Assembly: GCA_902801625.1 (NCBI GenBank)
Contig: CADCJI010000015.1
Span: 13,315-77,314 of the forward strand
Length of the DNA: 64,000 bases
Direction of reading: 5' to 3'
Origin: an uncultured Bacteroidia bacterium
GTDB lineage: Bacteria > Bacteroidota > Bacteroidia > Bacteroidales > F082
Positions 42,484 to 51,400 of the stretch are shown in pieces. Under the pieces are notes generated by a model. It did not search any database, had not been told where the DNA came from, and worked only from the letters and a program-made list of their open reading frames with translations. Position numbers and translations under genes: made by a program. How positions within the stretch are numbered: position 1 is the first letter of the stretch; each line of letters opens with the position of its first letter.

Positions 42484-43686
42484 TTAGCTCATCTGTGTGT
42501 AATCCCTTGCCAGTCCCCCCTGCGAAGTCTCCTTATAAAGCGATGGCAAATCCTTGCCGGTCTCTTTCATCGTTTCCACGACCTTGTCGAACGACACACG
42601 ATGGTGACCATCGGAGAAGGTGGAGTAGATGTTGGAATCGAGGGCACGGGCAGCGGCATAGGCATTGCGCTCGATACAAGGAATTTGGACAAGACCGCAA
42701 ACGGGATCGCAGGTCATGCCCAAGTGGTGCTCAAGCGCCATCTCTGCAGCGTATTCAATCTGTGCCGGACTTCCCCCAAACAATTGGTTGGCAGCAGCGG
42801 CAGCCATAGCGCAAGCCACGCCCACCTCGCCTTGACAGCCCACCTCGGCACCCGAGATGGAGGCGTTGGTGCGCACGATGTTGCCTACCAAGCCTGCCGT
42901 CACCAAGGCTCGGACAATGCGTTGGTCGGTGAACTCGTAACTCTTTGATAAATGGTATAATACAGCTGGCATCACTCCACACGACCCACAAGTTGGTGCT
43001 GTGACGATGACACCGCCCGAGGCGTTCTCCTCCGAGACGGCCAAGGCGTAGGAATATACCAAGCCGCGGCTTTTCAAGGTGTGGGTGTACCCCGATGCCT
43101 TGATGTGATAAGTTGCGGCTTTGCGGCTTAAGTTGAGCGGCCCAGGCAAGACACCCTCGGCCTGGAGGCCTCGCTCAACGGCAGCCTTCATCACCTGCCA
43201 AACCTTCAGCATGTAGTCCTCAATCTCCTTTTGGTTCTCGTATTCGTACACATACTCCCAATAGGTGCGCCCCGTGCGCTCGCACCAGTTGAGGATGTCG
43301 GTCATCTTCGATAGCGGGTAGACCTCGGGCGATTCATCCAATTTGCCTTCTTCGGCCAGGTTGCCGCCGCCTATGCTGAACACCTGCCAGTCGCCGAGAA
43401 GGTTCTTCTCTGCGTCGAAAGCCTTGAACAACATGCCGTTAGGGTGAAATGGAAGGATAATATCAGGTTTCCAAACGATTTCGGTGGGTGCCTGAAGGGT
43501 GTCGAGGATGGCCTTGTCGGTCATGTGACCCTTGCCCGTGGCGGCGAGGCTGCCGTAGAGTGTCACCTCAAACGAGGCTGCGTTGGGGAAACGGCTATTA
43601 AACAGGGAGGCCGCCTTCTGCGGGCCCATGGTGTGGCTGCTTGAAGGGCCTACACCAATCTTGTAAATGTCTTTGATGGTTTTCAT
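42484..43686 (-). CDS. sdaA: L-serine ammonia-lyase (iron-sulfur type, single chain)
   Basis: It deaminates L-serine to pyruvate and ammonia with an oxygen-labile [4Fe-4S] cluster. The 400-residue single polypeptide has the N-terminal beta domain (KIGVGPSSSHTMGPQKAA) and the C-terminal alpha domain with the cluster cysteines in TAPTCGSCGVMPAVL and TCDPVCGLVQIPCIERNA. The Fe-S type agrees with an anaerobic lifestyle. The promoter box TAACTTTGC almost touches the ATG, so the leader is very short. Confidence 0.93.
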   Translation of the reverse strand: MKTIKDIYKIGVGPSSSHTMGPQKAASLFNSRFPNAASFEVTLYGSLAATGKGHMTDKAILDTLQAPTEIVWKPDIILPFHPNGMLFKAFDAEKNLLGDWQVFSIGGGNLAEEGKLDESPEVYPLSKMTDILNWCERTGRTYWEYVYEYENQKEIEDYMLKVWQVMKAAVERGLQAEGVLPGPLNLSRKAATYHIKASGYTHTLKSRGLVYSYALAVSEENASGGVIVTAPTCGSCGVMPAVLYHLSKSYEFTDQRIVRALVTAGLVGNIVRTNASISGAEVGCQGEVGVACAMAAAAANQLFGGSPAQIEYAAEMALEHHLGMTCDPVCGLVQIPCIERNAYAAARALDSNIYSTFSDGHHRVSFDKVVETMKETGKDLPSLYKETSQGGLARDYTQMS

Positions 43687-43689
43687 GGC

Positions 43690-43698
43690 GCAAAGTTA
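43690..43698 (-). promoter_or_regulatory. -7 box of sdaA
   Basis: TAACTTTGC on the minus strand, only four bases before the ATG codon. If the start site is about seven bases downstream of the box, the mRNA would be near-leaderless. Confidence 0.5.
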
Positions 43699-43709
43699 GG
43701 AAAAAAACT

Positions 43710-43718
43710 TACCTTTGC
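43710..43718 (+). promoter_or_regulatory. -7 box of thiL
   Basis: TACCTTTGC overlaps a possible TTG start at 43715, which makes that start impossible and favours the ATG at 43739 (or 43730). Confidence 0.65.
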
Positions 43719-43738
43719 AGCCAATAATAATGAAGAAT

Positions 43739-44791
43739 ATGGCAGAAGAAAACAAACCCTTGACCGAACTCGATGAACTTGGTGAATTCGGCCTTATCGA
43801 TCAGCTGACGCAGGACTTCCCTTTGCGTAATGCTTCATCGCTGAAAGGCGTCGGCGACGATGCCGCCGTCATCAATCACGAAGGCTATCGCACGCTAGTT
43901 TCGGTCGATATGCTCATCGAAGGTATCCACTTTGATATGACCTATTGCCCCTTGAAGCACCTTGGCTACAAAGCGGCCGTCAGCAATTTCTCCGACATCT
44001 ACGCCATGAATGGCACCCCCACACAGATTGTGGTTGGCCTAGGTGTGTCGAGCCGTTATACCGCCGAAGCATTGGATGAATTGTATGCTGGCATCCGTTT
44101 GGCTTGCGAGCGCTACCATGTCGACATGGTGGGTGGCGACACGACCAGCAGCAAGACTGGCCTCGTCATCTCCATTACGGTCATTGGCATGGCCAAGGAG
44201 GAGGACATTGTCTACCGCAGCGGTGCCAAGAAGAACGACCTGCTTTGTGTGAGTGGTGACTTGGGTGGTGCCTACATCGGCTTGCTCATCCTTGAGCGCG
44301 AAAAGGCCGAGTTTCTCTCCAATCCCAACATGCAACCCCAATTGAAGGGCATGGATTATGTGCTTGAACGCCAATTGAAACCCGAAGCTCGCAAGGACAT
44401 TGTGGAGCAGTTGAAGACTTTAGGCATCAAACCTACCTCGATGATCGACATTTCCGACGGTTTGGCATCCGAAATCCTACACCTCTGCAAGGAATCTGGC
44501 GTAGGTTGTCAGCTTTATGAAGAGCGCATCCCCATCGACCCAACCACGGATAAGATGGCCAAAGAGTTCCAAATCGTGCCTTCAGTGGCGGCTTTGAGCG
44601 GCGGCGAGGACTACGAGTTGCTCTTCACTATCGACCAAAAGGACTACGAGAAGATACAGACCATGTCGGCAGATGTGACGGTCATTGGCTACATGACGGA
44701 TGACAAGGGCGTAGCTGAAATGATTACCCCCGACAACCATGTCATTCCTATCAAAGCCCAAGGCTGGGACCATATGAAGAAAAGACAATAG
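43739..44791 (+). CDS. thiL: Thiamine-monophosphate kinase
   Basis: ThiL phosphorylates thiamine monophosphate to thiamine diphosphate. The protein has about 350 residues. I chose the ATG at 43739 because the frame's first codon lies in the promoter. PurM/AIRS-fold motifs are GVGDDAAVI, SVDMLIEGIHFDM, VGGDTTSSKTGLVIS and ALSGGEDYELLFT. The family C element C2 starts one base after the stop codon, followed by uvrC. Confidence 0.92.
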   Translation: MAEENKPLTELDELGEFGLIDQLTQDFPLRNASSLKGVGDDAAVINHEGYRTLVSVDMLIEGIHFDMTYCPLKHLGYKAAVSNFSDIYAMNGTPTQIVVGLGVSSRYTAEALDELYAGIRLACERYHVDMVGGDTTSSKTGLVISITVIGMAKEEDIVYRSGAKKNDLLCVSGDLGGAYIGLLILEREKAEFLSNPNMQPQLKGMDYVLERQLKPEARKDIVEQLKTLGIKPTSMIDISDGLASEILHLCKESGVGCQLYEERIPIDPTTDKMAKEFQIVPSVAALSGGEDYELLFTIDQKDYEKIQTMSADVTVIGYMTDDKGVAEMITPDNHVIPIKAQGWDHMKKRQ

Positions 44792-44858
44792 CCTATGGCC
44801 TATGACTATGGCTGCCTTTACGTAAAGGCAAGCCATAGTCATAGTCATGAGCCATAGT
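44792..44858. repeat. Family C palindromic element, copy 2
   Basis: The core GACTATGGCTGCC / GGCAAGCCATAGTC differs from copy 1, yet the arms stay complementary. It starts immediately after the thiL stop codon and ends 14 bases before uvrC. Confidence 0.8.
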
Positions 44859-44871
44859 AAAAAAAGAAATA

Positions 44872-46680
44872 ATGCCAGAATTGCCTGAAATAGTGAAACA
44901 AAAGCTCGCCGCGCTACCCAACAAGCCTGGCGTGTATCGCTATTTCGACAAAAACGGTACCCTTATCTATGTCGGCAAGGCCAAAAACCTGAAACGCCGT
45001 GTTAGCAGTTATTTTAATAAGGAGCAAGTCGGCAAGACGCGCGTCTTGGTAAGCAAAATCGCCGACCTTGAATACAGCATCGTCGATTCGGAGTCGGAGG
45101 CACTGCTGCTTGAGAATACGATGATTAAGCAGTACAAGCCGCGCTACAACATCATGCTCAAGGACGACAAGACTTACCCTTGGATATGCATCAAGAAGGA
45201 GGCTTTTCCGCGAGTTTTCTTGACACGAAGAAAAGTGAACGACGGCTCGGAGTACTTCGGCCCTTATCCCTCGGTGCGAACAGCGCATATTCTGCTGGAC
45301 TTGCTCAGTCAAGTTTACAAGGTGCGTTCCTGTCGCACTCCGCTGACGGAGGCAGGTGTCGAAAAAGGCAAGTATAAGGTATGCCTCGACTATCATATCC
45401 ACAAATGCAACGGCCCCTGCGAAGGTTTGATTTCCAAAGAAGACTACAATGCCATGATTTCGGAGATTCGCGAAGTCATCAAAGGCAACTTGGGGTGGGT
45501 GCTTCGAGGCTTGAAATCGGCCATGATGGACTATGCCTCCCGCATGGAGTTTGAGGAAGCTCAGCTCATCAAGGAGAAATACGACCTCTTGGAAGAATAT
45601 CGTAGCCGTTCGACCGTGGTTAGTGCGACGATTCACAATGTGGAGGTGTTTTCATATGTTGATGAGGGCGAATCTTTCTATGTCAACTATATGAAGGTGA
45701 AAGATGGTGCCGTGGTACAGAGCCATTCCTTCGAGATGAAACGTCGGTTGGAAGAGACGGCGGAAGAATTGCTGCTCTTGGCTGTAACTGACTTGCGGCA
45801 GCAGTTTGGCGACCATGCCCCTGAAATCATTGTGCCAATGAAATTGGATTACCCCATTGATGAGGTGCAAGTGACTATTCCCCAGCGTGGTGATAAACTT
45901 AAACTTCTCGACCTCTCGCGCCGCAATGCCATCCAGTATAAGATTGACTTGGAGAAGCAGCTTACTTTGGTTGATCCTGAAAGGCACCAAAAACGCGTGC
46001 TCAACAGCCTCAAGGATGCTTTGCAACTTGAAGTGGTACCTGAAGTCATTGAATGCTTCGACAATTCCAATTTCCAGGGTGACTATGCCGTGGCGGGCAT
46101 GGTGCAGTTTGTGAACGGTAAACCCAACAAGGCGGGTTACCGTCATTTCAACATCAAGACGGTGGAAGGCCCCGATGACTACGCTTCAATGAAAGAGGTG
46201 GTGCGTCGCCGCTATTCAAGGCTGATAGAGGAGGGGAAGCCTTTGCCCAGCCTCATCATCACTGATGGTGGCAAGGGACAAATGGAAGTAGTGCGGCAGG
46301 TGATTCAAGACGAGTTGCATGTCGACATTCCCATTGCGGGCTTGGCCAAGGACGACCGTCACCGCACGAATGAATTGCTTTTCGGCTTCCCACCGCGTGT
46401 TGTGGGTTTGAAGCCTAATTCTGAAGTTTTCCGTCTGTTGGCGCATATCCAGGACGAGGTGCACCGTTTTGCCATCACCTTTCACCGCAAGAAGTTTGAG
46501 AAGGGCTTTATGCACTCTGAGTTGGCTGACATCAAGGGAATAGGGAAGAAGACGGCTGAGAAGCTGTTGCTCGAATTGAAATCCGTGAAAGGCATCAAGG
46601 AGGCTTCGTTGGAGCGACTGACGGAAATCGTTGGCTCTGCCAAAGCCACGATTGTTTATAAGCACTTTCAAAAAGGATAA
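44872..46680 (+). CDS. uvrC: UvrABC system protein C
   Basis: This nuclease subunit of nucleotide excision repair makes both incisions. The 602-residue protein has the N-terminal GIY-YIG domain (GVYRYFDKNGTLIYVGKAKN, residues about 20-40), a zinc-less Cys pair region CLDYHIHKCNGPCEG, the UVR motif (ASRMEFEEAQLIKEKYDLLE), the RNase H-like 3' nuclease domain (ECFDNSNFQGDYAVAGMV, DDYASMKEVVRRRYSR, LIITDGGKGQ) and C-terminal helix-hairpin-helix motifs (LADIKGIGKKTAEKLL). Full length. Confidence 0.96.
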   Translation: MPELPEIVKQKLAALPNKPGVYRYFDKNGTLIYVGKAKNLKRRVSSYFNKEQVGKTRVLVSKIADLEYSIVDSESEALLLENTMIKQYKPRYNIMLKDDKTYPWICIKKEAFPRVFLTRRKVNDGSEYFGPYPSVRTAHILLDLLSQVYKVRSCRTPLTEAGVEKGKYKVCLDYHIHKCNGPCEGLISKEDYNAMISEIREVIKGNLGWVLRGLKSAMMDYASRMEFEEAQLIKEKYDLLEEYRSRSTVVSATIHNVEVFSYVDEGESFYVNYMKVKDGAVVQSHSFEMKRRLEETAEELLLLAVTDLRQQFGDHAPEIIVPMKLDYPIDEVQVTIPQRGDKLKLLDLSRRNAIQYKIDLEKQLTLVDPERHQKRVLNSLKDALQLEVVPEVIECFDNSNFQGDYAVAGMVQFVNGKPNKAGYRHFNIKTVEGPDDYASMKEVVRRRYSRLIEEGKPLPSLIITDGGKGQMEVVRQVIQDELHVDIPIAGLAKDDRHRTNELLFGFPPRVVGLKPNSEVFRLLAHIQDEVHRFAITFHRKKFEKGFMHSELADIKGIGKKTAEKLLLELKSVKGIKEASLERLTEIVGSAKATIVYKHFQKG

Positions 46681-46700
46681 AGTTTCCTTCGGACATAAAC

Positions 46701-46731
46701 GAGAAAAACCGACATCACGTCGGTTTTTCTC
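46701..46731. terminator. Bidirectional terminator between uvrC and tonB
   Basis: GAGAAAAACCGAC / GTCGGTTTTTCTC is a perfect 13-bp stem with a five-base loop. Confidence 0.85.
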
Positions 46732-46769
46732 TGTCTCACAATGTTTTCAATACTAATGTCTTCAGCCGA

Positions 46770-47450
46770 TTACTGCAGCTTGAAGAATACAGGAATTTGA
46801 TAGGATACACGAACAGCCTTGCCGCGTTGCTTTCCGGGCTTCCACTTCGGCATTGACTTGACGACGCGCATAGCTTCTTCGTCGCAGCCACCACCGATAC
46901 CACGGAGCAATTTCACGTTGGAAACGGAACCATCGGGTTCAACAACGAAACCGATGAACACACGGCCTTGGATACCAGTCTCACGGGCAATCTGAGGATA
47001 CTTGATGTTTTTGCCAACATACTCCATCAATTTAGCCTCGCCGCCAGGGAAGGCAGGCATCTCTTCAACAATCTGGAAAATCTCCTGCTCCACAACTTCT
47101 TCTTCAACAACCTCAGGAGCAACGTACTCTTCGATGACTTCGTTCTGCTCCACTTCGGCATTGATGTTGAGGTCTTCAGTCTCTACGTCGTCTTCCACGA
47201 TTTCGAGCTGAGTGGTCTGCTGGGGCTGTTCCACAGGTTGTGGCTTTTGCTCCTCTTGCTTGGTGATTTCCACCATTTCCTCGTCCAGTACGACCTCGCG
47301 ATTGAGCAGGCTCTCGTCAATCTGGCGCTTGTCGTAGCTCTTGTGCTCGAAGGCCAACCACGCAATGAGCAAGCTGATGATCATTCCTATCTGCATGAAC
47401 ATCAATTTCTTGTTCTCAAGATTAGCCTTAGGTGATTTTTTCTCTTCCAT
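46770..47450 (-). CDS. tonB: TonB family energy transducer
   Basis: This 226-residue protein links the inner-membrane proton motive force to outer-membrane TonB-dependent transporters. It has one N-terminal membrane helix (LMFMQIGMIISLLIAWLAF, residues about 16-34), a Glu/Pro/Gln/Val-rich periplasmic stretch (residues 50-130) and a C-terminal TonB domain (PAFPGGEAKLMEYVGKNIKY, then IGGGCDEEAMRVVKSMPKW). ExbB/ExbD are not nearby. It may serve one or several transporters elsewhere in the genome. Confidence 0.9.
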   Translation of the reverse strand: MEEKKSPKANLENKKLMFMQIGMIISLLIAWLAFEHKSYDKRQIDESLLNREVVLDEEMVEITKQEEQKPQPVEQPQQTTQLEIVEDDVETEDLNINAEVEQNEVIEEYVAPEVVEEEVVEQEIFQIVEEMPAFPGGEAKLMEYVGKNIKYPQIARETGIQGRVFIGFVVEPDGSVSNVKLLRGIGGGCDEEAMRVVKSMPKWKPGKQRGKAVRVSYQIPVFFKLQ

Positions 47451-47488
47451 GGTACTATGTTTTTAAATTCTACTTTCCAATTGACGTT

Positions 47489-47497
47489 GCGAAAGTA
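47489..47497 (-). promoter_or_regulatory. -7 box of tonB
   Basis: TACTTTCGC on the minus strand, 39 bases before the ATG; a one-base variant of the consensus. Confidence 0.45.
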
Positions 47498-47534
47498 GTA
47501 ATTATTTGCTTATAAAACGCAACTGAAACGAATT

Positions 47535-47924
47535 TTATTTTTTGTGGCGAAAAAAAAGATAAAAAATAAGTACGCCTAAGCCTGTGCCGATGCTGTCGGC
47601 GATGAGGTCACGCCAATCTCCCGAACGGTGGAGCACTGTAATTGTTTCCTGCATAATCTCTGTTAGTCCGCCGTAAGCGATGCTGATGAGGATGGTGAGG
47701 ATGATGGCTCTTTTTTGGTAGGATAAGCCATTGGAAACGAATTGCTTGCGATAACCCCAAAGGCAGGCAAAGGCGAAACCTGCATACATGAGGATATGCG
47801 CCACCTTGTCGAGGCCGATGGTAGGCTTGACGCGGGGAAACAAAGAACCCGGGAGTCCAGTTAGAATCAGGATGACGATTCCACACAGGATTCCCGGGAT
47901 GCTATTTCTGGTCAGACGTTCCAA
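47535..47924 (-). CDS. VanZ-like membrane protein
   Basis: This 129-residue protein has four hydrophobic segments and the VanZ-type motif (LDKVAHILMYAGFAFACLWG) followed by ISIAYGGLTEIMQ. The start appears to be TTG, three bases past the gcvH stop codon, because no upstream ATG is possible within the frame. VanZ homologues affect teicoplanin resistance in enterococci, but the Bacteroidota members have no known function. It is co-transcribed with gcvH and sprA, the conserved order in this phylum. Confidence 0.75.
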   Translation of the reverse strand: MERLTRNSIPGILCGIVILILTGLPGSLFPRVKPTIGLDKVAHILMYAGFAFACLWGYRKQFVSNGLSYQKRAIILTILISIAYGGLTEIMQETITVLHRSGDWRDLIADSIGTGLGVLIFYLFFRHKK

Positions 47925-47927
47925 TGA

Positions 47928-48317
47928 TTAACCGATCTTTGCTTCGTAAGCAGCGGCATCAAGGAGGCCGTCGAGTTCAGCGACGTCGTTCACTTTGATC
48001 TTAATGATCCAAGCTTCGCCGTAGGGGTCGCTGTTGACGAGCTTTGCATTTTCCTCGTCAGCGAGGGCTTCGTTGACTTCGAGGATTTCACCAGCCACGG
48101 GCATGAGCAGCTCGGCGGTGGTCTTCACGGCTTCGATGGCGCCGAATTCTTCTTGGGCGTCAAGGGTCTCGCCGACGATGTCGGGGTCAACATCAACGAA
48201 GGTGATGTCGCCAAGTTCGTGTTGTGCGTAATCGGTGATGCCGACGTAGGCTTCTTCGCCTTCGAGGCGGATCCATTCGTCGTCGTTGGTGTACTTCAGA
48301 TTTGCTGGAATGTTCAT
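47928..48317 (-). CDS. gcvH: Glycine cleavage system H protein
   Basis: This lipoyl-carrying shuttle protein works in glycine cleavage. The 129-residue protein has the lipoylation motif GAIEAVKTTAELLMPVAGE, where Lys is the attachment site (about residue 64). Start MNIPANLKYTNDDEWIRLEG is typical. No gcvT or gcvP is adjacent; gcvH beside sprA is a recurring Bacteroidota arrangement, and whether it also donates lipoyl groups for other enzymes cannot be told. Confidence 0.95.
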   Translation of the reverse strand: MNIPANLKYTNDDEWIRLEGEEAYVGITDYAQHELGDITFVDVDPDIVGETLDAQEEFGAIEAVKTTAELLMPVAGEILEVNEALADEENAKLVNSDPYGEAWIIKIKVNDVAELDGLLDAAAYEAKIG

Positions 48318-48372
48318 TTGATGTATGTTTTAAAGTGTTTTGATTTAACTTTGTTTAAGTTTCAATTTGGCT

Positions 48373-48381
48373 GCGAAATTA
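48373..48381 (-). promoter_or_regulatory. -7 box of gcvH
   Basis: TAATTTCGC on the minus strand, 56 bases before the ATG. It suggests gcvH-vanZ can be transcribed independently of sprA. Confidence 0.4.
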
Positions 48382-48419
48382 CATATTTTAGTGGCTCACT
48401 CTGCATTTTACTGAAAAAT

Positions 48420-51400
48420 TTATTGTGCCAGGCTAAGTCGGAGGGTAACGCCGCCGTAAGTGGTGGAGTTTCTGAAGGTGTTGGCCACCTCGGGAATCGA
48501 GAGGTCGTACTTGAAGAAGGCTTGTGCTGACAAGCGTTGACTGAAGTTGTAGTCGGCGGTGAGATAGAAGTTGATCTTGTTCTGGCCGGCCGACACTTGG
48601 TTGTTGTTCTCATCGATGCGGCGCAGGATGGTAATGTCTCTCTTGTAGCCGATATCGAGTTTCAGCACGAGGTCGTTCTTGATGGTTTGTGCCTTGCCGC
48701 CACCACCAATAGGTGTAACGTTGAAAGATAGGTCTTTGATGCGGTAGCCGCCTCCGACCACAATTTCGCGTGCATTCACCTCAGTGAGTTGGTTGTTGGC
48801 GAAACTCAGGGTCAGCGTCCTCGACTTCTTGAATTGGAGGTTGAAGGTCATGGAGTTTTGCAGTCCGAGGTCAACGCCAACCAGAGGAGCGAATTGCTCG
48901 TTCAGAACAATCTGGGAGATGTCATACTTGGGGATGATGAGGTCAGAGTTCTCGAAGGTCTGAACGCTGTTGTTCTCGTTGTAGTAAACATTGGTTGCCC
49001 AAGAGTTGATGGCATAGTTCGACTTGTAACTATGCGAGATGCTGACTGTCTTGAAGATCTTGCTAATCGATGGGATGTTGGTCAAACCGTTGTAGGTGAA
49101 GTTCCAGTTAGGCAACGGGATGCGCGGGAAGGGGTTGAGCGAAATCTTCTCTGCATCCTGACCCGTATAGGCGGCGATGAAGGAGTAGAGCAACACATCC
49201 ATCGAGCTCGAGCCATAGCCTTTCGGGAAATAGTCGCCCGCGATGCTGTCGAAGGTATATTCGTTCACATTCTCGATCCATTGAGGGTTGTTGCGGGCGA
49301 TGCGTTCGGCGATGATCTTTCGGTTTTCCATCAAGTTGTCGAACAACCGCGATGAGGTGGAGTCGGAACTGACGAAGGCGGTACCCGCCATGAAGTAACT
49401 CATGCTGAAGTTACCGTTGTTGGTCGGGGTGAAGATGTCGAAGTTGTTGGTATCCCAATTGTAGCGGAAATAATGCTGCAAGTTTTCAGCATAGCTTCTG
49501 TTACCGGTGAAGTCAATCTTGATGCCAGGCAAGGGCTCTGTATTGACACGGTAGTTCATGGTTTCCGTCTTGCGGCGGATGTATGGCTCGCTGAGGATGG
49601 AGTCGGTGGTGAGCCAACGCTTGGCATCTTCAACGTCGATACTGTTGAGCACAGCCTTTTCGTAAATGTTGGCATCGCTGCCGAAGTTGCTGCCGAGGAC
49701 GAATCCGACGCCTGGCGACCAACCCGTCAAGGTATTCATGCCGAAGTAATCCGTCTTGGGCATGAAGCCAGGCAAAGTCTGCCCATTGTTGACAGAATAG
49801 GTACCCGACACTTTCTTGACGAGGGTGAGGATGCGCAGCGAGTTGTCAAGCACGATTTTGCCGTAGTTCGTCTTTGTCGTGACCTTGGTGGAATCGGCTG
49901 GCTGAGCTCCTTCCTCTTTTCCTTTATCGTCTTTGTTCTTCGAGTCTTTTTCCTTTTTATCTTTTTCCTTGTCTTTCCCTTTACCTTTCTGGTCTTTTTC
50001 GTTCCTGCCGTCGTTGCGTCGCTGTGGCGTGTTCACCTGTTTCAGGTAAGGCACCTTGTTGTAAAGCTTGGTAAAGTCGAGGGTGGCATTGCCTTGTACG
50101 TTGCTGGAGTTGTCGATGGTGTTACCCAAGCGCGGCTGTATGGATTTCGCAGGTGCGGTCCAGTTGTAGGAGCCTTGGTAGTTGGCACTGGCGGTAATCC
50201 AGTTGAAAATCGGGATTTTATTGATGGGCAAGGTATAGCTTGCATTGAAGTTTTGGGTGTAGCGCGACACGGAACCAAGGTTTTTCAGCTCGTTCTTGAT
50301 GGTGTCTTGCACTTTCTGCCATTTCTCAGGGTCGGCGTTGCGGTCGACGAAGCCTGCGGGCTCGTAGATGTAGGCCTGAGCTTGTGCCGAATAGTCGAAG
50401 GTGAGGGCTTTGGTGAGGTCGTAACGCAACTGATAGTTACGCGTCCAATCCCATTGCTTCGAGTAGGTCGGAATGATGTTGATAATGCCGCCGCTCTTGT
50501 TGCGCATCTCTCGCTCCGAATAGTAGCGGTACATCTCGGTGTTGAAGACGATGCTCTTGGGGGCGTAGTAGAAGTTGATGTCCTTGATGATCTGCAAGGC
50601 GGGTTTCGAAGCCCACTTGGCTTTGGCGAAAGGCTCAACGGGCTTGGGATTGCCGGCGTAGTTGTAGCCCAAACCGCCCCGATAGGTCTTCACTATGTAG
50701 GACTTGATGTCGGTGTTCTCCTGGAAGGTCTCACTATAAGCGAAGGAGAGGTTGATGTTCTCAATGTCGTAGAAGTGTACCTTGGGCATGTTGCCTCGAC
50801 CGCCTCTCAGTCCTTGGTTGGGGTCTCTTGAGTTTTCTTTCTCTTTTTTGCCCTTGTCTCCTTCGTCATCGTTGCGTTTCTTGGTGACGCGTTCCTTCCT
50901 GACATTCATAAAGTTGATGTTCTTCTGACGGGTGTAGTCATGGATGGTGGAGGTGAACTCGGTTCGTTCTTCGTCGCTGTTCATGGCGGCAAGAGCGTCT
51001 TTTAGTTTGATGTCGGGGTCGTAGGGGTTATAAAGCGGTGTGATCTTGTTTTGTCCATAGTCGATGTGCATCGGGATCTTGAGGCCAGTGTTCTCAAGGA
51101 ACTTGCCCAATTCGAGGTCGGTGGCCACATTAAAGGTGGAATGGGCTTCAAAGGTGTTGTTGGTGATACGGCTGTCCAAGGCACCGAAGCCTGCTGAACT
51201 ATATGAGCCGTTAACACTCACACGACCCAAGTCGGCAAGGGTGGCCTCAATACGACCCGTGGCAGCGATGCCGCCATTGCTGTTCAAGTCGGTGAGTCGC
51301 AATTCGTTGACCCACACAACTGCGCTCTTGGGTTGTCCGTCGTCAAGTTCTGCCAGGTTTTGTCGTTTCGGGTTTCGGATACCAATCATCATGGCTTCAA

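Noticed and set aside
47535-47924. Glycopeptide resistance function for the VanZ-like gene
   Set aside because: No other van genes are present, and the conserved gcvH-sprA neighbourhood indicates a housekeeping or unknown role.
49473-50831. Long open frame of 452 codons antisense to sprA
   Set aside because: It lies entirely opposite conserved SprA coding sequence, has no promoter box or signal, and its composition (Val/Gly-rich) is that of a reverse-strand shadow.
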